Shown in pieces: positions 15,526 to 25,955 of a stretch of 64,000 nucleotides of DNA. Each line of letters opens with the position of its first letter. Position 1 is the stretch's first letter. The notes beneath the pieces were generated by a model, which was given only the letters and a program-made list of their open reading frames with translations, did not search any database and was not told the DNA's origin. A program made the translations under genes and the position numbers. The stretch is taken from positions 4,754,501-4,818,500 of the forward strand of contig NZ_JARUBL010000001.1 in NCBI RefSeq assembly GCF_029626155.1, in the 5' to 3' direction. Source of the stretch: Solwaraspora sp. WMMD1047. GTDB taxonomy: Bacteria > Actinomycetota > Actinomycetes > Mycobacteriales > Micromonosporaceae.

Positions 15526-16396
15526 GGCAGACGCACTCGGTCATCAGCGCCCGCACGTTTCGCACGTACTGCGGGTTCGGGATGACCAGGCCCTGGTCGG
15601 TGTCGACCGCGTACGGGCCGTAGTTGTAGGCGGCGATCACCAGGTTCAGCAGGCAGTGGTCGGTGCTGCCGGCGCAGTCGGCGGCGGTCAGCGCGTAGGC
15701 GCCGCCGAAGTAGGAGTCGGCGAAGAACCTGATCAGCCAGGCGAGGTAGTTGGCGCCGAGCGGCGCGTTGTCTCGGTAGTCGTGCAGATCGTAGGACTCG
15801 TCGAAGATCTCGTTCATCCAGTCGGCGGTCGCCGGCATCACCTGCATCAGCCCGACTCCGCCGTCGCAGGCGACGATGTTGGACTGCCAACCGCTCTCCT
15901 GCCAGGCCACCGCCTTGATCAGGTCCAGCGGCACCCGCAGGTGCGGCGCCGAGACCGGCAGGTAGACACGCCCGGCGGCGTCGGTCAGGACCGCCTTCAC
16001 CTCGGCACGGGTGGCCTGCGGCCCGACGTAGGTCGGCCGGCAGTCGGTCGGCGACGGCTGCGGCATCGGCGGTGGGAGGTCCTTGCGGATCGGCGCGCCC
16101 TGGTCGCGTACCACCTTCGGCCGGCGGGGCGGCTGCCCGACGGCCGGGGTCGCCGCCTGCCCGGCGCGCTCCGCGGCCGTCCCGGCCGTCCCGGTCGTTG
16201 CGGGTGTGGGCCCTGCCACCGCGGCCGGATCGCCCGGCGCTCCGTCGGCCTGACCGCTCTCCGCCGAGACCAGTTCGCTCTCGCCGCCGAGCGGCACCCC
16301 ACCGCGGTCGGCGCCGCCCGACGCCCCGCATCCGCCGACCAGCAACGCGACAGCCAATCCCACGGCCCCGCCCACCCGCCACCCGCGCACCGGCAT
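15515..16396 (-). CDS. Lytic transglycosylase (SLT/GH23-like) lipoprotein
   Basis: The protein is 293 aa from ATG 16396, preceded by GGGAG; earlier in-frame codons lack signal-peptide features. LAVALLVGGC is a lipobox signal peptide, so the protein is anchored outside the membrane. After an Ala/Pro/Thr-rich linker (about 25-130) comes an SLT domain: LDLIKAVAWQESGWQSN with catalytic Glu167, GLMQVMPATADWM, NYLAWLI, and AAYNYGP. These are the conserved motifs of enzymes that cleave peptidoglycan between MurNAc and GlcNAc. It is divergent from aconitase across a 322-bp spacer rich in inverted repeats. Confidence 0.9.
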   Translation of the reverse strand: MPVRGWRVGGAVGLAVALLVGGCGASGGADRGGVPLGGESELVSAESGQADGAPGDPAAVAGPTPATTGTAGTAAERAGQAATPAVGQPPRRPKVVRDQGAPIRKDLPPPMPQPSPTDCRPTYVGPQATRAEVKAVLTDAAGRVYLPVSAPHLRVPLDLIKAVAWQESGWQSNIVACDGGVGLMQVMPATADWMNEIFDESYDLHDYRDNAPLGANYLAWLIRFFADSYFGGAYALTAADCAGSTDHCLLNLVIAAYNYGPYAVDTDQGLVIPNPQYVRNVRALMTECVCLSF

Positions 16397-16461
16397 CGCA
16401 CTCCCACCCCGCCCCGAAACTGCGACGCAGCCTACCAACGCGCGACCCACAGGAAAGACCC

Positions 16462-16510
16462 GATCTTGGTAGCCGATGGCCCCCCATAAGGGCCGTTTCG
16501 TACCAAGATC
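16462..16510. promoter_or_regulatory. Perfect 10-bp inverted repeat with internal stem between the SLT and aconitase genes
   Basis: GATCTTGGTA (16462-16471) and TACCAAGATC (16501-16510) are perfect complements. Between them GGCCC (16478-16482) and GGGCC (16490-16494) form an inner stem. It lies 66-114 bp upstream of the transglycosylase start and about 210 bp upstream of the aconitase start. It could be a leader hairpin of either gene or an operator. It does not match the ydaO, cobalamin or T-box consensus that I know. Confidence 0.45.
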
Positions 16511-16537
16511 CACGACCGCGCGGGGTTGCGCGGTTAG

Positions 16538-16556
16538 CAAGACGGACGTACGGTTT
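16538..16556 (+). promoter_or_regulatory. Putative AcnR operator upstream of aconitase
   Basis: CAAGACGGACGTACGGTTT here and CAAGACGTACGTACGGATT at 23839 (just upstream of the TetR/AcnR gene) share 17 of 19 bases. The layout CA-x-x-AC-x3-C-GTAC-x-G agrees with the AcnR site reported for the Corynebacterium glutamicum acn promoter (CAGNAC-N3-C-GTACTG, quoted from memory) with two differences. The site is 163 bp upstream of the aconitase GTG. Repression of aconitase by AcnR is inferred. Confidence 0.7.
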
Positions 16557-16718
16557 TGTTGGACCGGGTCGGCGGTAAGTGTTACCTCAGCCCGGCGGTG
16601 CGGTAACAGGTACGAAAGACTGCTGAGGAAGACGCGAACCACCACCCCGGCACGGGTAGCGCCCCCGACCGGCGGCGACATTTCGGCCGATGACGAAAAC
16701 AGCGTGAGGGAGTACGAC

Positions 16719-19562
<2,844 letters not shown>

Positions 19563-19598
19563 GGTCGTACCCGGCCTGGCGGTGCCCGACGGGCGCCG

Positions 19599-20534
19599 TC
19601 AGGCCGCGGTCGACGAGACGTCCGGCAGCAGGCTGTCGATCCCGGGCAGGTACGGGTCGAGCAGGTGGGTGGCGAGGACGATGCGCTGCCAGCGGCTGAC
19701 CGGAACGCCGCACTCCCGGGCCAGTCGCAGCAGCCGGCGCCAGTCCCGCGACTGTCCGGCCCGGATCCGGGCGATCAGCGCGAGCAGGTGCGGCAGCGGA
19801 TCGGGCGCATCGGCGGCGGCCCGGGCGGCGGCGGCCAGCTCGTCGAGGGTGGGCTCGATGTCGAGCCGCACCGCCGGGGTCGCCGCCTCCAGCCGCCGCA
19901 CCAGGTCGAACGCCTCCGCGGACCGGTCGGCGGCGGCCAGCGCGCGGCGGTAGAGCGCGAGTCGGGTCTCGTGGTCGCAGAGCACCGCCAACTCGCGGAG
20001 CAGGTCCGCCGGCTCGTCGGCGGTGTGCACCAGGTTGAGCTGGTAGTTGACGCTGCCGACGTCGTAGCGGAGCTGGCCGGGGCGGCAGCCGACCGGGTCG
20101 GCCGGCCCCTTCGCCTCACTGAGCAGCAGGGTGGCGGCCCGGGACCGGCCGGGCATGGCCAGGATGACCAGCAGGCACTCGCTGGCTGTCACGTAGAGGT
20201 CGGCGGCGTCGCGGCGGTCCCGGCTGGCGGCGTTCAGCCCGTACTGCCACAGGGCGCGGATGCCGTGCCGGTCGATGGTCACGGCATCCGCCCAGACGAT
20301 CGTGAACCCGTTGGCGATGACCCACCGCAGTGCCGCCCCGAGCCGCCGACCCACCACCGCGTCCGGCTTCAGCAGCAGCAGGGCGTGGTCGTGACAGAAC
20401 CGCTCGGCGCTGTCGGCGACCTGGGTCAGGTCCTCGAAGCCTTCCCGGAAATAGGTGTCCACGGCGTACAGCAGCCGCTTGCGCGGCAGCGTCGAGAGGT
20501 AGGCGGGAATTTCCAGGGCGGCAGGGGTGGTCAT
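19599..20534 (-). CDS. Nucleoside diphosphate kinase-like domain protein
   Basis: This is a 311-aa protein. Residues about 51-185 read as a divergent NDK fold: ALLLLKPDAVVGRRLGAAL (Lys56, equivalent to the strand-1 KPD motif), GFTIVWADAVTID, LLVILAMPGRSRAA, and NLVHTADEPADLLREL, in which His170 matches the catalytic phospho-His of NDK (N-x-VH-x-S/A-D). NDK exchanges gamma phosphates between nucleotides. The flanking N-terminal 50 residues and the helical C-terminal 120 residues (DLVRRLEAATPAVRLDIEPTLDELAAAAR) are extra. It is 6 bp downstream of an eIF2B-like gene. Whether it acts as a kinase or only binds nucleotide cannot be told. Confidence 0.7.
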   Translation of the reverse strand: MTTPAALEIPAYLSTLPRKRLLYAVDTYFREGFEDLTQVADSAERFCHDHALLLLKPDAVVGRRLGAALRWVIANGFTIVWADAVTIDRHGIRALWQYGLNAASRDRRDAADLYVTASECLLVILAMPGRSRAATLLLSEAKGPADPVGCRPGQLRYDVGSVNYQLNLVHTADEPADLLRELAVLCDHETRLALYRRALAAADRSAEAFDLVRRLEAATPAVRLDIEPTLDELAAAARAAADAPDPLPHLLALIARIRAGQSRDWRRLLRLARECGVPVSRWQRIVLATHLLDPYLPGIDSLLPDVSSTAA

Positions 20535-20540
20535 CGCGGT

Positions 20541-21188
20541 TCACTCCCGAAGTGTGGCTGCTCTCCTCCCGGCGGCGGCCGGGCTGAACACCTCTCCATC
20601 GATCACGACCGCGGCGAACTGACGCAGCGGGATCGGCTCGAAGACCGGCGCGCCGAGCTGCTCGAAGACCGGGCCGGGCACCAGCTTCAGTCCGGTGGTG
20701 ACCACCAGGGTGGGCAGCCGCCGGGCCAGTTCGAGGGTGCCCTTGATGTTCAGCACCCGGTCCGGGCCGATCGCGTCCGCTCCGGCCAGCGCGATCGCCG
20801 GCTCGCCCGCCGGCGCCGGGCCGAGCTCGGCGAGGACCCGGTCGATGATGGAACTGCTCGGTGCCACCGCCACCGGCCCGCCACCATGGCGTCCGACCCA
20901 GTCGACGGCTGCCTTGACGCTGTTGTCGACCGCCTGTTCCAGCTCGTCGCGGATGCGGCGCAGGGCCGATGCCGGCTCGTCGCCGTGCGCCGCCCGGGTG
21001 AGGTGCCAGATCGGGGCGTAACCGGTCAGCTTTTCGCGGAGAAAGTCCGTGGCCCGGCGCAGCTCCGCCCGGTCATCGACTATCTCCAATAGACCCTGAA
21101 TAACAAGGCGGGCGACCCCGGTAGCGCCGGCCGTGGTCACGGTGACGGCGTCCTGCAACGGTTTGGGGAACCCGTTCTGGTCCATCAT
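20541..21188 (-). CDS. eIF-2B / MtnA-like domain protein
   Basis: This is a 215-aa protein with two adjacent start Mets. The C-terminal half carries family signatures of eIF-2B alpha/beta/delta and methylthioribose-1-phosphate isomerase: IALAGADAIGPDRVLNIKGTLELARRL (the AGADAI...N-K-x-GT motif), then PTLVVTTGLKLVP and FEPIPL...VVIDGEVFSP. The N-terminal half is helical (LRRIRDELEQAVDNSVKAAVDWV) and shorter than in MtnA, whose catalytic Cys/Asp pair is not apparent. Members bind phosphosugars or nucleotides. It is cotranscribed with the downstream NDK-like gene. Function unknown; a nucleotide or sugar-phosphate role is inferred. Confidence 0.7.
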   Translation of the reverse strand: MMDQNGFPKPLQDAVTVTTAGATGVARLVIQGLLEIVDDRAELRRATDFLREKLTGYAPIWHLTRAAHGDEPASALRRIRDELEQAVDNSVKAAVDWVGRHGGGPVAVAPSSSIIDRVLAELGPAPAGEPAIALAGADAIGPDRVLNIKGTLELARRLPTLVVTTGLKLVPGPVFEQLGAPVFEPIPLRQFAAVVIDGEVFSPAAAGRRAATLRE

Positions 21189-21659
21189 GAGGTCTCTTCT
21201 CGTTCCTGGTCCGAATCGTGGAATCCTGGGGAACCCGGGCCCGTCCGGGCATGCGGACGGAACGCGTGGGTCCCGTAGTTAATATCAGGGCACGCGGGCC
21301 AGGGCCGGCATATGCCGGCCAACTCGGGTGGAGTCGTGGAGGAACTCGGACAGGACTTCAGAGCGGTTCCGGGCGACCCGCCCGAACCACGGTCCATAGT
21401 ATTGTCACGGTGACCGGCAGGCTACCCCCGGTTTCATCGACAATCCGTCCGGGCCGTCCGATGTCAGTTCCCCCAGCCCACCGGAATGGCTGATCAGCGG
21501 CCGCTTGTCACCACGGTTTGAAATGGTTCCCGGAACGGTGCCGGAATAGGCCGGCCGGGACCAGCTCACCGGGACCGTCGCGGGACCAGGGTGGCCACCC
21601 GCCGGCGGCGCTGCCCGGGATCACGGGCGTACCGGGTTGCCCTGTGACAGGCTCTGGGG
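21189..21659. other. 471-bp intergenic region, divergent promoters
   Basis: No ORF here has coding bias. It separates the eIF2B-like gene (minus) from the DUF2630 gene (plus), so it should hold both promoters. Two dyads stand out: an 18-bp perfect palindrome at 21303-21320, and GGTTCCGGGCG/CGCCCGAACC at about 21364-21387, which is imperfect. A locally AT-richer stretch (TAGTTAATATCAG, around 21278) is a possible -10 region for the minus-strand pair. Confidence 0.5.
21303..21320. promoter_or_regulatory. 18-bp perfect palindrome
   Basis: GGCCGGCATATGCCGGCC reads identically on both strands. It is 115-132 bp upstream of the eIF2B-like start and is a plausible dimeric regulator site. No adjacent regulator gene identifies the binding protein. 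Confidence 0.4.
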
Positions 21660-21905
21660 ATGGACGACAGCACGATTCTGAGCCGCATCAACGAACTGGT
21701 CGACGAGGAGCACCGGCTCCGGGCGCAGGCCCAGGCGGTGGAGGGCACCAGCGAGGAGGAACGGGCCCGGCTGCGGGACCTGGAGGAATCCCTCGACCAG
21801 TGCTGGGACCTGCTGCGCCGCCGCCGGGCCGCACGCCAGGCCGGCACCGACCCGGAGGCCGCTGGCGTCCGCCCCCGCGAAGAGGTGGAACGCTACCTGC
21901 AGTGA
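21660..21905 (+). CDS. DUF2630 family protein
   Basis: This 81-aa protein begins MDDSTILSRINELVDEEHRL and continues SEEERARLRDLEESLDQCWDLLRRRRAARQAG. This is the compact, highly charged helical hairpin of DUF2630, a small cytoplasmic family found in actinobacteria with no assigned function. It is full length for the family. It stands alone and is convergent with the RIO kinase gene 44 bp downstream. Confidence 0.93.
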   Translation: MDDSTILSRINELVDEEHRLRAQAQAVEGTSEEERARLRDLEESLDQCWDLLRRRRAARQAGTDPEAAGVRPREEVERYLQ

Positions 21906-21949
21906 GTCCCCGGGCGACCGCGGCGAACCGGCCGCGGTCGCCCGGGTCG

Positions 21950-22906
21950 TCAGCGCATCCCGGCCTCGGCCAGCAGTCGGGCGGTGAGCGCGGCCGGATC
22001 GGCCCGGTCGGCCGGCAGGCCCCGCGCGACGAACCACTGGCTCACCACCTGCACGTCCCGGGCCAGGAACTCCCGGCCCTGCGGGTTGGCGACCACGTCC
22101 ACCACCTGGGGCAGGTCGATGAGCACCAACCGCTCCCCGTCCACCAGCAGGTTGTACGGGGACAGGTCGCCGTGTGCCAGGCCGGCACGGGCCAGCACCA
22201 CGAGCGCGTCCAGCAGCTGATCCCACAACCCGTGCAGCTGCCGGCCGGCCGGCCGCAGCTGGGCCAGCCGGGGTGCCGCGGTGTCGCCGTCCGGATCGCC
22301 GATGAATTCGAGCAGCAGTTCGGTGCCGATCAGCTGGACCGGGTACGGCACCGCGATCGTGCCCAGCTCCCGGCCGAGTTGCCAGAGCCGGGTCAACGCG
22401 GCGAACTCGGCCCGGGCCCATTGCCCGGCGATCATCTGCCGGCCGAAGGTGGTCCGGCCGGCCATCGCCCGGTTCTCCCGCGAGCGCCGGACCCGACGCC
22501 CCTCCAGGTAGCCGGCGTCGCGGTGGAAGAGCCGGTGCTCGGGATCGCGGTACCGCTTTGCCGCCAGCAGGCAGCTCCGGTCGGTCTCCGGCACCTCCCG
22601 GCGGACCAGGTGGACGTCGGCCTCCTTGCCGGTCTTCAGCACGCCCAGGTCGGTGTCGACCGCGGCCAGCTCGGTGACCAGCCAGTCCGGATACGGCTCG
22701 GGACCGCGTTCGGCGACGTCCCAGCTCGACCAGCGGTCGCCGGTCTCGGGCAGATCGGTGTCGGCGTTGGTGTCGATGGTGGTCGGCCCGCTGCGCCGGA
22801 GCCGCTTCTCCTGGCGCGGTTCGTCATCGTCGAACTGGCGGGGCGAGCGGTTACGGCGCGGTCGCGCCGGTGGGTCGAAGTCGTGCTCGTGGTTGTGGTC
22901 GTACAC
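21950..22906 (-). CDS. RIO-type serine/threonine kinase
   Basis: This is a 318-aa protein. An acidic, Arg-rich, probably disordered N-terminus (1-60) precedes a RIO kinase fold: KTGKEADVHLV as the flexible nucleotide loop, Lys117 in AAKRY as the ATP lysine, HGDLSPYNLLV (Asp247, Asn252) as the catalytic loop, and LIDLPQ (Asp264) as the metal-binding motif in place of DFG. This LID-x-PQ form is characteristic of RIO. Bacterial RIO kinases have poorly known targets; ribosome-related roles are established only for archaeal and eukaryotic members. All catalytic residues are intact. Confidence 0.93.
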   Translation of the reverse strand: MYDHNHEHDFDPPARPRRNRSPRQFDDDEPRQEKRLRRSGPTTIDTNADTDLPETGDRWSSWDVAERGPEPYPDWLVTELAAVDTDLGVLKTGKEADVHLVRREVPETDRSCLLAAKRYRDPEHRLFHRDAGYLEGRRVRRSRENRAMAGRTTFGRQMIAGQWARAEFAALTRLWQLGRELGTIAVPYPVQLIGTELLLEFIGDPDGDTAAPRLAQLRPAGRQLHGLWDQLLDALVVLARAGLAHGDLSPYNLLVDGERLVLIDLPQVVDVVANPQGREFLARDVQVVSQWFVARGLPADRADPAALTARLLAEAGMR

Positions 22907-23119
22907 TGTCGGATCCCCTTGATCGAGGCGGAAGAAGGCAGGCCGGGACGCGGCGGAACGCAGGCATCTCTTGACCTCCTTCTGCTCGACCGGGCGGACC
23001 CGGATCCGACGTGACGCGGGCCAGTATGGGCGCAGCGTCGGCGGGTGGGCAACCGATTATCCCGGCCGGATTCCCCGCAGCCGGGATGCGCCGGCCGGCG
23101 CGGTGCGGTGCGGGCTCGG

Positions 23120-23764
23120 TCAGGCGCCGAGAATGGTGGCCAGCGCGGGCAGCAGTCCGTCGACCGTGCGGGTCGGCGCGAACCGGGTGTCCATCCAGGT
23201 GCGCCCCCGGCGCAGCCAGACGCTGGGCAGCCCGACCGCGGCCGCCCCGCCGATGTCGGCCTCGGGGCTGTCACCGACCACCCAGGCGCCGCGCAACCTC
23301 ATCCGGGCCCGCTCGGCGGCGAGCGCGAAGATCCGCGGGTTCGGCTTGCTGACGCCGGCCTCCTCGGAGATCACCCAGTCGGCGATGTAGCGGTCCAGGC
23401 CGGTTCGCCGGATCATGGTGTCCTGCTGCCGCATGGTGCCGTTGCTCACCACGACGGGGACCCAGCCCGCGTCGTCGGCGATCTGCAACGCGCAGGCGAC
23501 CAGCGGGTCCAGCCGGGTGTGCTCGACCACCCCGTCGTGCAGCGCGTCGACCAGGTCGATGGAGGGGATCCGGAGCTGGTAGCGGTCCCGGATCGCATCG
23601 GCCACGTCCCACCGGTTGGTCAATCCGTCCGCGTCGACCGAGACCAGCCAGTCGATGTCGCTCGGCGGAGCCCCGATCTCGGCCAGGAACCCCTCTGCCC
23701 AGACACGGAACGGCCCGGCCCGATCGAGCAGGGTGTTGTCCAGATCGAGGAGGAGCAGCGGCAC
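23120..23764 (-). CDS. HAD-superfamily hydrolase
   Basis: This is a 214-aa phosphatase-like protein. HAD motif I is LLLDLDNTLLD (nucleophile Asp and acid/base Asp), motif II is VVVSNGT, motif III Lys is in GVSKPNPRIFALA, and motif IV is WVVGDSPEADIGGA. The cap lies between motifs I and II and is helical, so it is subfamily I, like phosphoglycolate phosphatase and the YjjG nucleotidases. Substrate unknown. It is divergent from the acnR gene, 126 bp away. Confidence 0.92.
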   Translation of the reverse strand: MPLLLLDLDNTLLDRAGPFRVWAEGFLAEIGAPPSDIDWLVSVDADGLTNRWDVADAIRDRYQLRIPSIDLVDALHDGVVEHTRLDPLVACALQIADDAGWVPVVVSNGTMRQQDTMIRRTGLDRYIADWVISEEAGVSKPNPRIFALAAERARMRLRGAWVVGDSPEADIGGAAAVGLPSVWLRRGRTWMDTRFAPTRTVDGLLPALATILGA

Positions 23765-23838
23765 TCGCGAACCCTACGGGAAGTGACCGGTCGAACAACA
23801 GTCCCAACATGTAAACAACGATCCCCGCGGGCAGCATC

Positions 23839-23857
23839 CAAGACGTACGTACGGATT
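23839..23857 (+). promoter_or_regulatory. Putative AcnR autoregulatory operator
   Basis: CAAGACGTACGTACGGATT lies 34-52 bp upstream of the GTG start of the TetR gene and matches the site upstream of aconitase at 17 of 19 positions. The core ACGTACGT is palindromic, as expected for a TetR dimer. Autorepression is inferred from position. Confidence 0.7.
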
Positions 23858-23890
23858 GCATCGCCGCCCGGGGCCTGTCACGATCGATCC

Positions 23891-24463
23891 GTGCCCAGAG
23901 TAAGTCAGGATCAGCTCGACGCCCGTCGGCAGGAGATCCTCAGCGCGGCGCGGGCCTGCTTCGCCCGGCACGGCTACGAGGGCGCCACGGTCCGCCGGCT
24001 GGAGGAGGCGACCGGGCTGTCCCGAGGCGCCATCTTCCACCACTTCCGGGACAAGGACTCGCTCTTCCTCGCCGTCGCCGAGGACGACGCCGCCACGATG
24101 GTCTCCACCGTCGCCCGCAACGGCCTGGTCCAGGTGATGCGCGACCTGCTCGCCCGGGCGGTCTCGCCGGACACCACCGGCTGGCTCGGCAGCCAGTTGG
24201 AGGTCTCCCGCCGGCTGCGGACCGATCCGGCCTTCGCCGAGCGGTGGGCGCAGCGGTCGGCGGCGATCGCGGAGGCGACCCGGGACCGGCTCGCCCGCCA
24301 GCGGGCCGCCGGAGTGTTGCGCGACGACGTCCCGATCGACGTCCTCGCCCAGTTCCTGGAGCTGGCCTACGACGGCCTGGTGCTGCACCTGGCGATGGGC
24401 CGGCCCGCCGGTGACCTCGGCCCGGTGCTGGACCTGGTCGAGGAGGCGGTCCGCCGCCCGTGA
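23891..24463 (+). CDS. acnR: TetR-family regulator AcnR (aconitase repressor)
   Basis: This is a 190-aa TetR regulator with a GTG start. The N-terminal segment PRVSQDQLDARRQEILSAARACFARHGYEGATVRRLEEATGLSRGAIFHHFRDKD is very close to the AcnR group, which represses the aconitase gene acn in Corynebacterium. The C-terminal ligand domain is about 120 residues; in AcnR, citrate/Mg acts there, but the residues are not verified here. In corynebacteria acnR adjoins acn; here five genes and 4.3 kb intervene. A shared 19-bp motif in front of both genes supports the assignment. Confidence 0.85.
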   Translation: MPRVSQDQLDARRQEILSAARACFARHGYEGATVRRLEEATGLSRGAIFHHFRDKDSLFLAVAEDDAATMVSTVARNGLVQVMRDLLARAVSPDTTGWLGSQLEVSRRLRTDPAFAERWAQRSAAIAEATRDRLARQRAAGVLRDDVPIDVLAQFLELAYDGLVLHLAMGRPAGDLGPVLDLVEEAVRRP

Positions 24464-24549
24464 TCCGCCAGGTCGTGCGCCCGGCGACCGTGGGTCCGGC
24501 GGACCCGCCCGCGTGGCGCCGGTTCGGGCGGTGCGGCAGGATCGACGGC

Positions 24550-25308
24550 ATGGATCTCGGACTGACCGACCGGGTGTACCTGCTCACCGGCGCCTCGAAA
24601 GGGCTGGGCCTGGCGACCGCCCGGTGCCTGGTGGCCGACGGCGCCCGGGTGATCATCTCGGCCCGGGACGCCGACCGGGTGGACGCCGTCGTCGAGGAGC
24701 TCGGCGCGGACCGGGCGGCCGGACTGGCCGCCGACCTGACCGACCCGGAGACCCCGCAACGGCTCGTCGACGCCGCACGCGACCGCTTCGGCCGGCTGGA
24801 CGGCGCGTTGATCTCGGTCGGCGGGCCGCCGCCCGGCACCGCAGCCTCGGTCGGCGACGAGCAGTGGCGGGCGTCGTTCGAGACCGTTTTCCTCGGCTCG
24901 GTGCGGACCGCCCGGACGGTCGCCGCCGCGCTGCCCGACGGCGGCGCGATCGCCCTGGTGCTCTCCACCTCGGCCCGCAGCCCGGTCGCCGGGCTCGGCA
25001 TCTCCAACGGGCTGCGTCCGGGGCTCGCCGGCGTATCCAAGGACATGGCCGACGAGTACGGCCCGCGCGGCGTCCGTTTCGTGGGCCTGCTGCCGGGCCG
25101 GATCCTGACCGACCGCAACCTCGAACTCTTCGCTGCCAGCGGTGACCCGGACCGGGCCCGGGCCGAGGCGGAGGCGGCGATCCCGCTGCGCCGGATCGGC
25201 GATCCGACGGAGTTCGGCCGGGTGGCCGCGTTCGTCCTCTCCCCCGCCGCCGGCTACCTGACCGGGCTGACCATCCCGGTCGACGGCGGCGCCACCCGGG
25301 GACTCTGA
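24550..25308 (+). CDS. Short-chain dehydrogenase/reductase with atypical active site
   Basis: This is a 252-aa Rossmann enzyme starting MDLGLTDRVYLLTGASKGLGLA; the upstream in-frame codons belong to the acnR 3' region. The TGASKGLG nucleotide loop and NNAG-equivalent ISVGGPP are seen. The catalytic region reads LSTSARSPVAGLGISNGLRPGLAG, so the usual Tyr-x3-Lys is replaced by Ser-x3-Arg, while the preceding Ser is kept. A subgroup of SDRs with S/N-x3-R is known, many annotated only as SDR oxidoreductase. The chemistry may therefore be non-standard or lost. It follows acnR and lies close to the glycosylase gene. Confidence 0.88.
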   Translation: MDLGLTDRVYLLTGASKGLGLATARCLVADGARVIISARDADRVDAVVEELGADRAAGLAADLTDPETPQRLVDAARDRFGRLDGALISVGGPPPGTAASVGDEQWRASFETVFLGSVRTARTVAAALPDGGAIALVLSTSARSPVAGLGISNGLRPGLAGVSKDMADEYGPRGVRFVGLLPGRILTDRNLELFAASGDPDRARAEAEAAIPLRRIGDPTEFGRVAAFVLSPAAGYLTGLTIPVDGGATRGL

Positions 25309-25313
25309 GCCCG

Positions 25314-25955
25314 GTGACCGGCCCCGATCCGGCTATGACGGCTGGGCTACCGACGACTCGACGACCGGCGGCCGGGCTACCGACAACGGGGCGGCCGACG
25401 CCGGCGCAGGTGGCCGCCGCTGCCGGCCGGACCATTCCGGACCTCATCGCGCCCGGTCTGCGGGTGCTCTTCTGCGGCATCAACCCCGGGCTCTACTCGG
25501 CTGCCACCGGGCACCACTTCGCCCGTCCCGGCAACCGGTTCTGGCCGGCGCTGCACCGGGCCGGGTTCACCCCGCACCAGGTCCGGCCGGCCGACCAGGC
25601 CGACCTGCTCACCCATGGGCTGGGCATCACCAATCTGGTCGCCCGGAGCACCGCCCGGGCCGACGAACTGACCGATGACGAGCTGCTGGCCGGCGGGCGG
25701 GAGCTGACGGCCAAGGTCCGGCGGTATCGGCCGGAGTGGGTCGCGGTGGTCGGGGTGACCGCGTACCGGACGGCGTTCGGCCGGCGGCAGGCGGTGGTGG
25801 GCCGGCAGACCGGCGGGCTCGCCGGCGCCGGGCTCTGGGTGCTGCCGAACCCCAGCGGCCTGAACGCCCACTACACCGCGGACACCCTGGCCGCCGCCTT
25901 CGCCGCGCTGCGGATCGCCGTCAGGGCTGCTGGTAGTCGCGGCTCGGCACGGTGA
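25314..25955 (+). CDS. mug: G/U mismatch-specific DNA glycosylase (Mug type)
   Basis: This is a 213-aa uracil-DNA glycosylase superfamily protein that removes uracil or thymine opposite guanine. Active-site GINPGLYSAATGHHFARPGNRFWPAL and the intercalation-side NPSGLNAHY are both present, as in Mug/TDG family 2. The GTG start lies 5 bp after the SDR stop. The first 35 residues hold an imperfect repeat (AGLPTTRRPA and AGLPTTGRPT), so translation may begin further in. The stop codon overlaps the convergent ABC exporter gene by 35 bp. Confidence 0.92.
   Translation: MTGPDPAMTAGLPTTRRPAAGLPTTGRPTPAQVAAAAGRTIPDLIAPGLRVLFCGINPGLYSAATGHHFARPGNRFWPALHRAGFTPHQVRPADQADLLTHGLGITNLVARSTARADELTDDELLAGGRELTAKVRRYRPEWVAVVGVTAYRTAFGRRQAVVGRQTGGLAGAGLWVLPNPSGLNAHYTADTLAAAFAALRIAVRAAGSRGSAR

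Noticed and set aside
16397-16718. c-di-AMP (ydaO) riboswitch upstream of the lytic transglycosylase
   Set aside because: The position is typical, but I could not find the conserved ydaO core blocks. Only the inverted repeat at 16462-16510 is supported.
21185-21397. Possible 70-codon gene upstream of the eIF2B-like gene
   Set aside because: Poor codon bias, composition unlike neighbours, and it occupies the expected promoter region.
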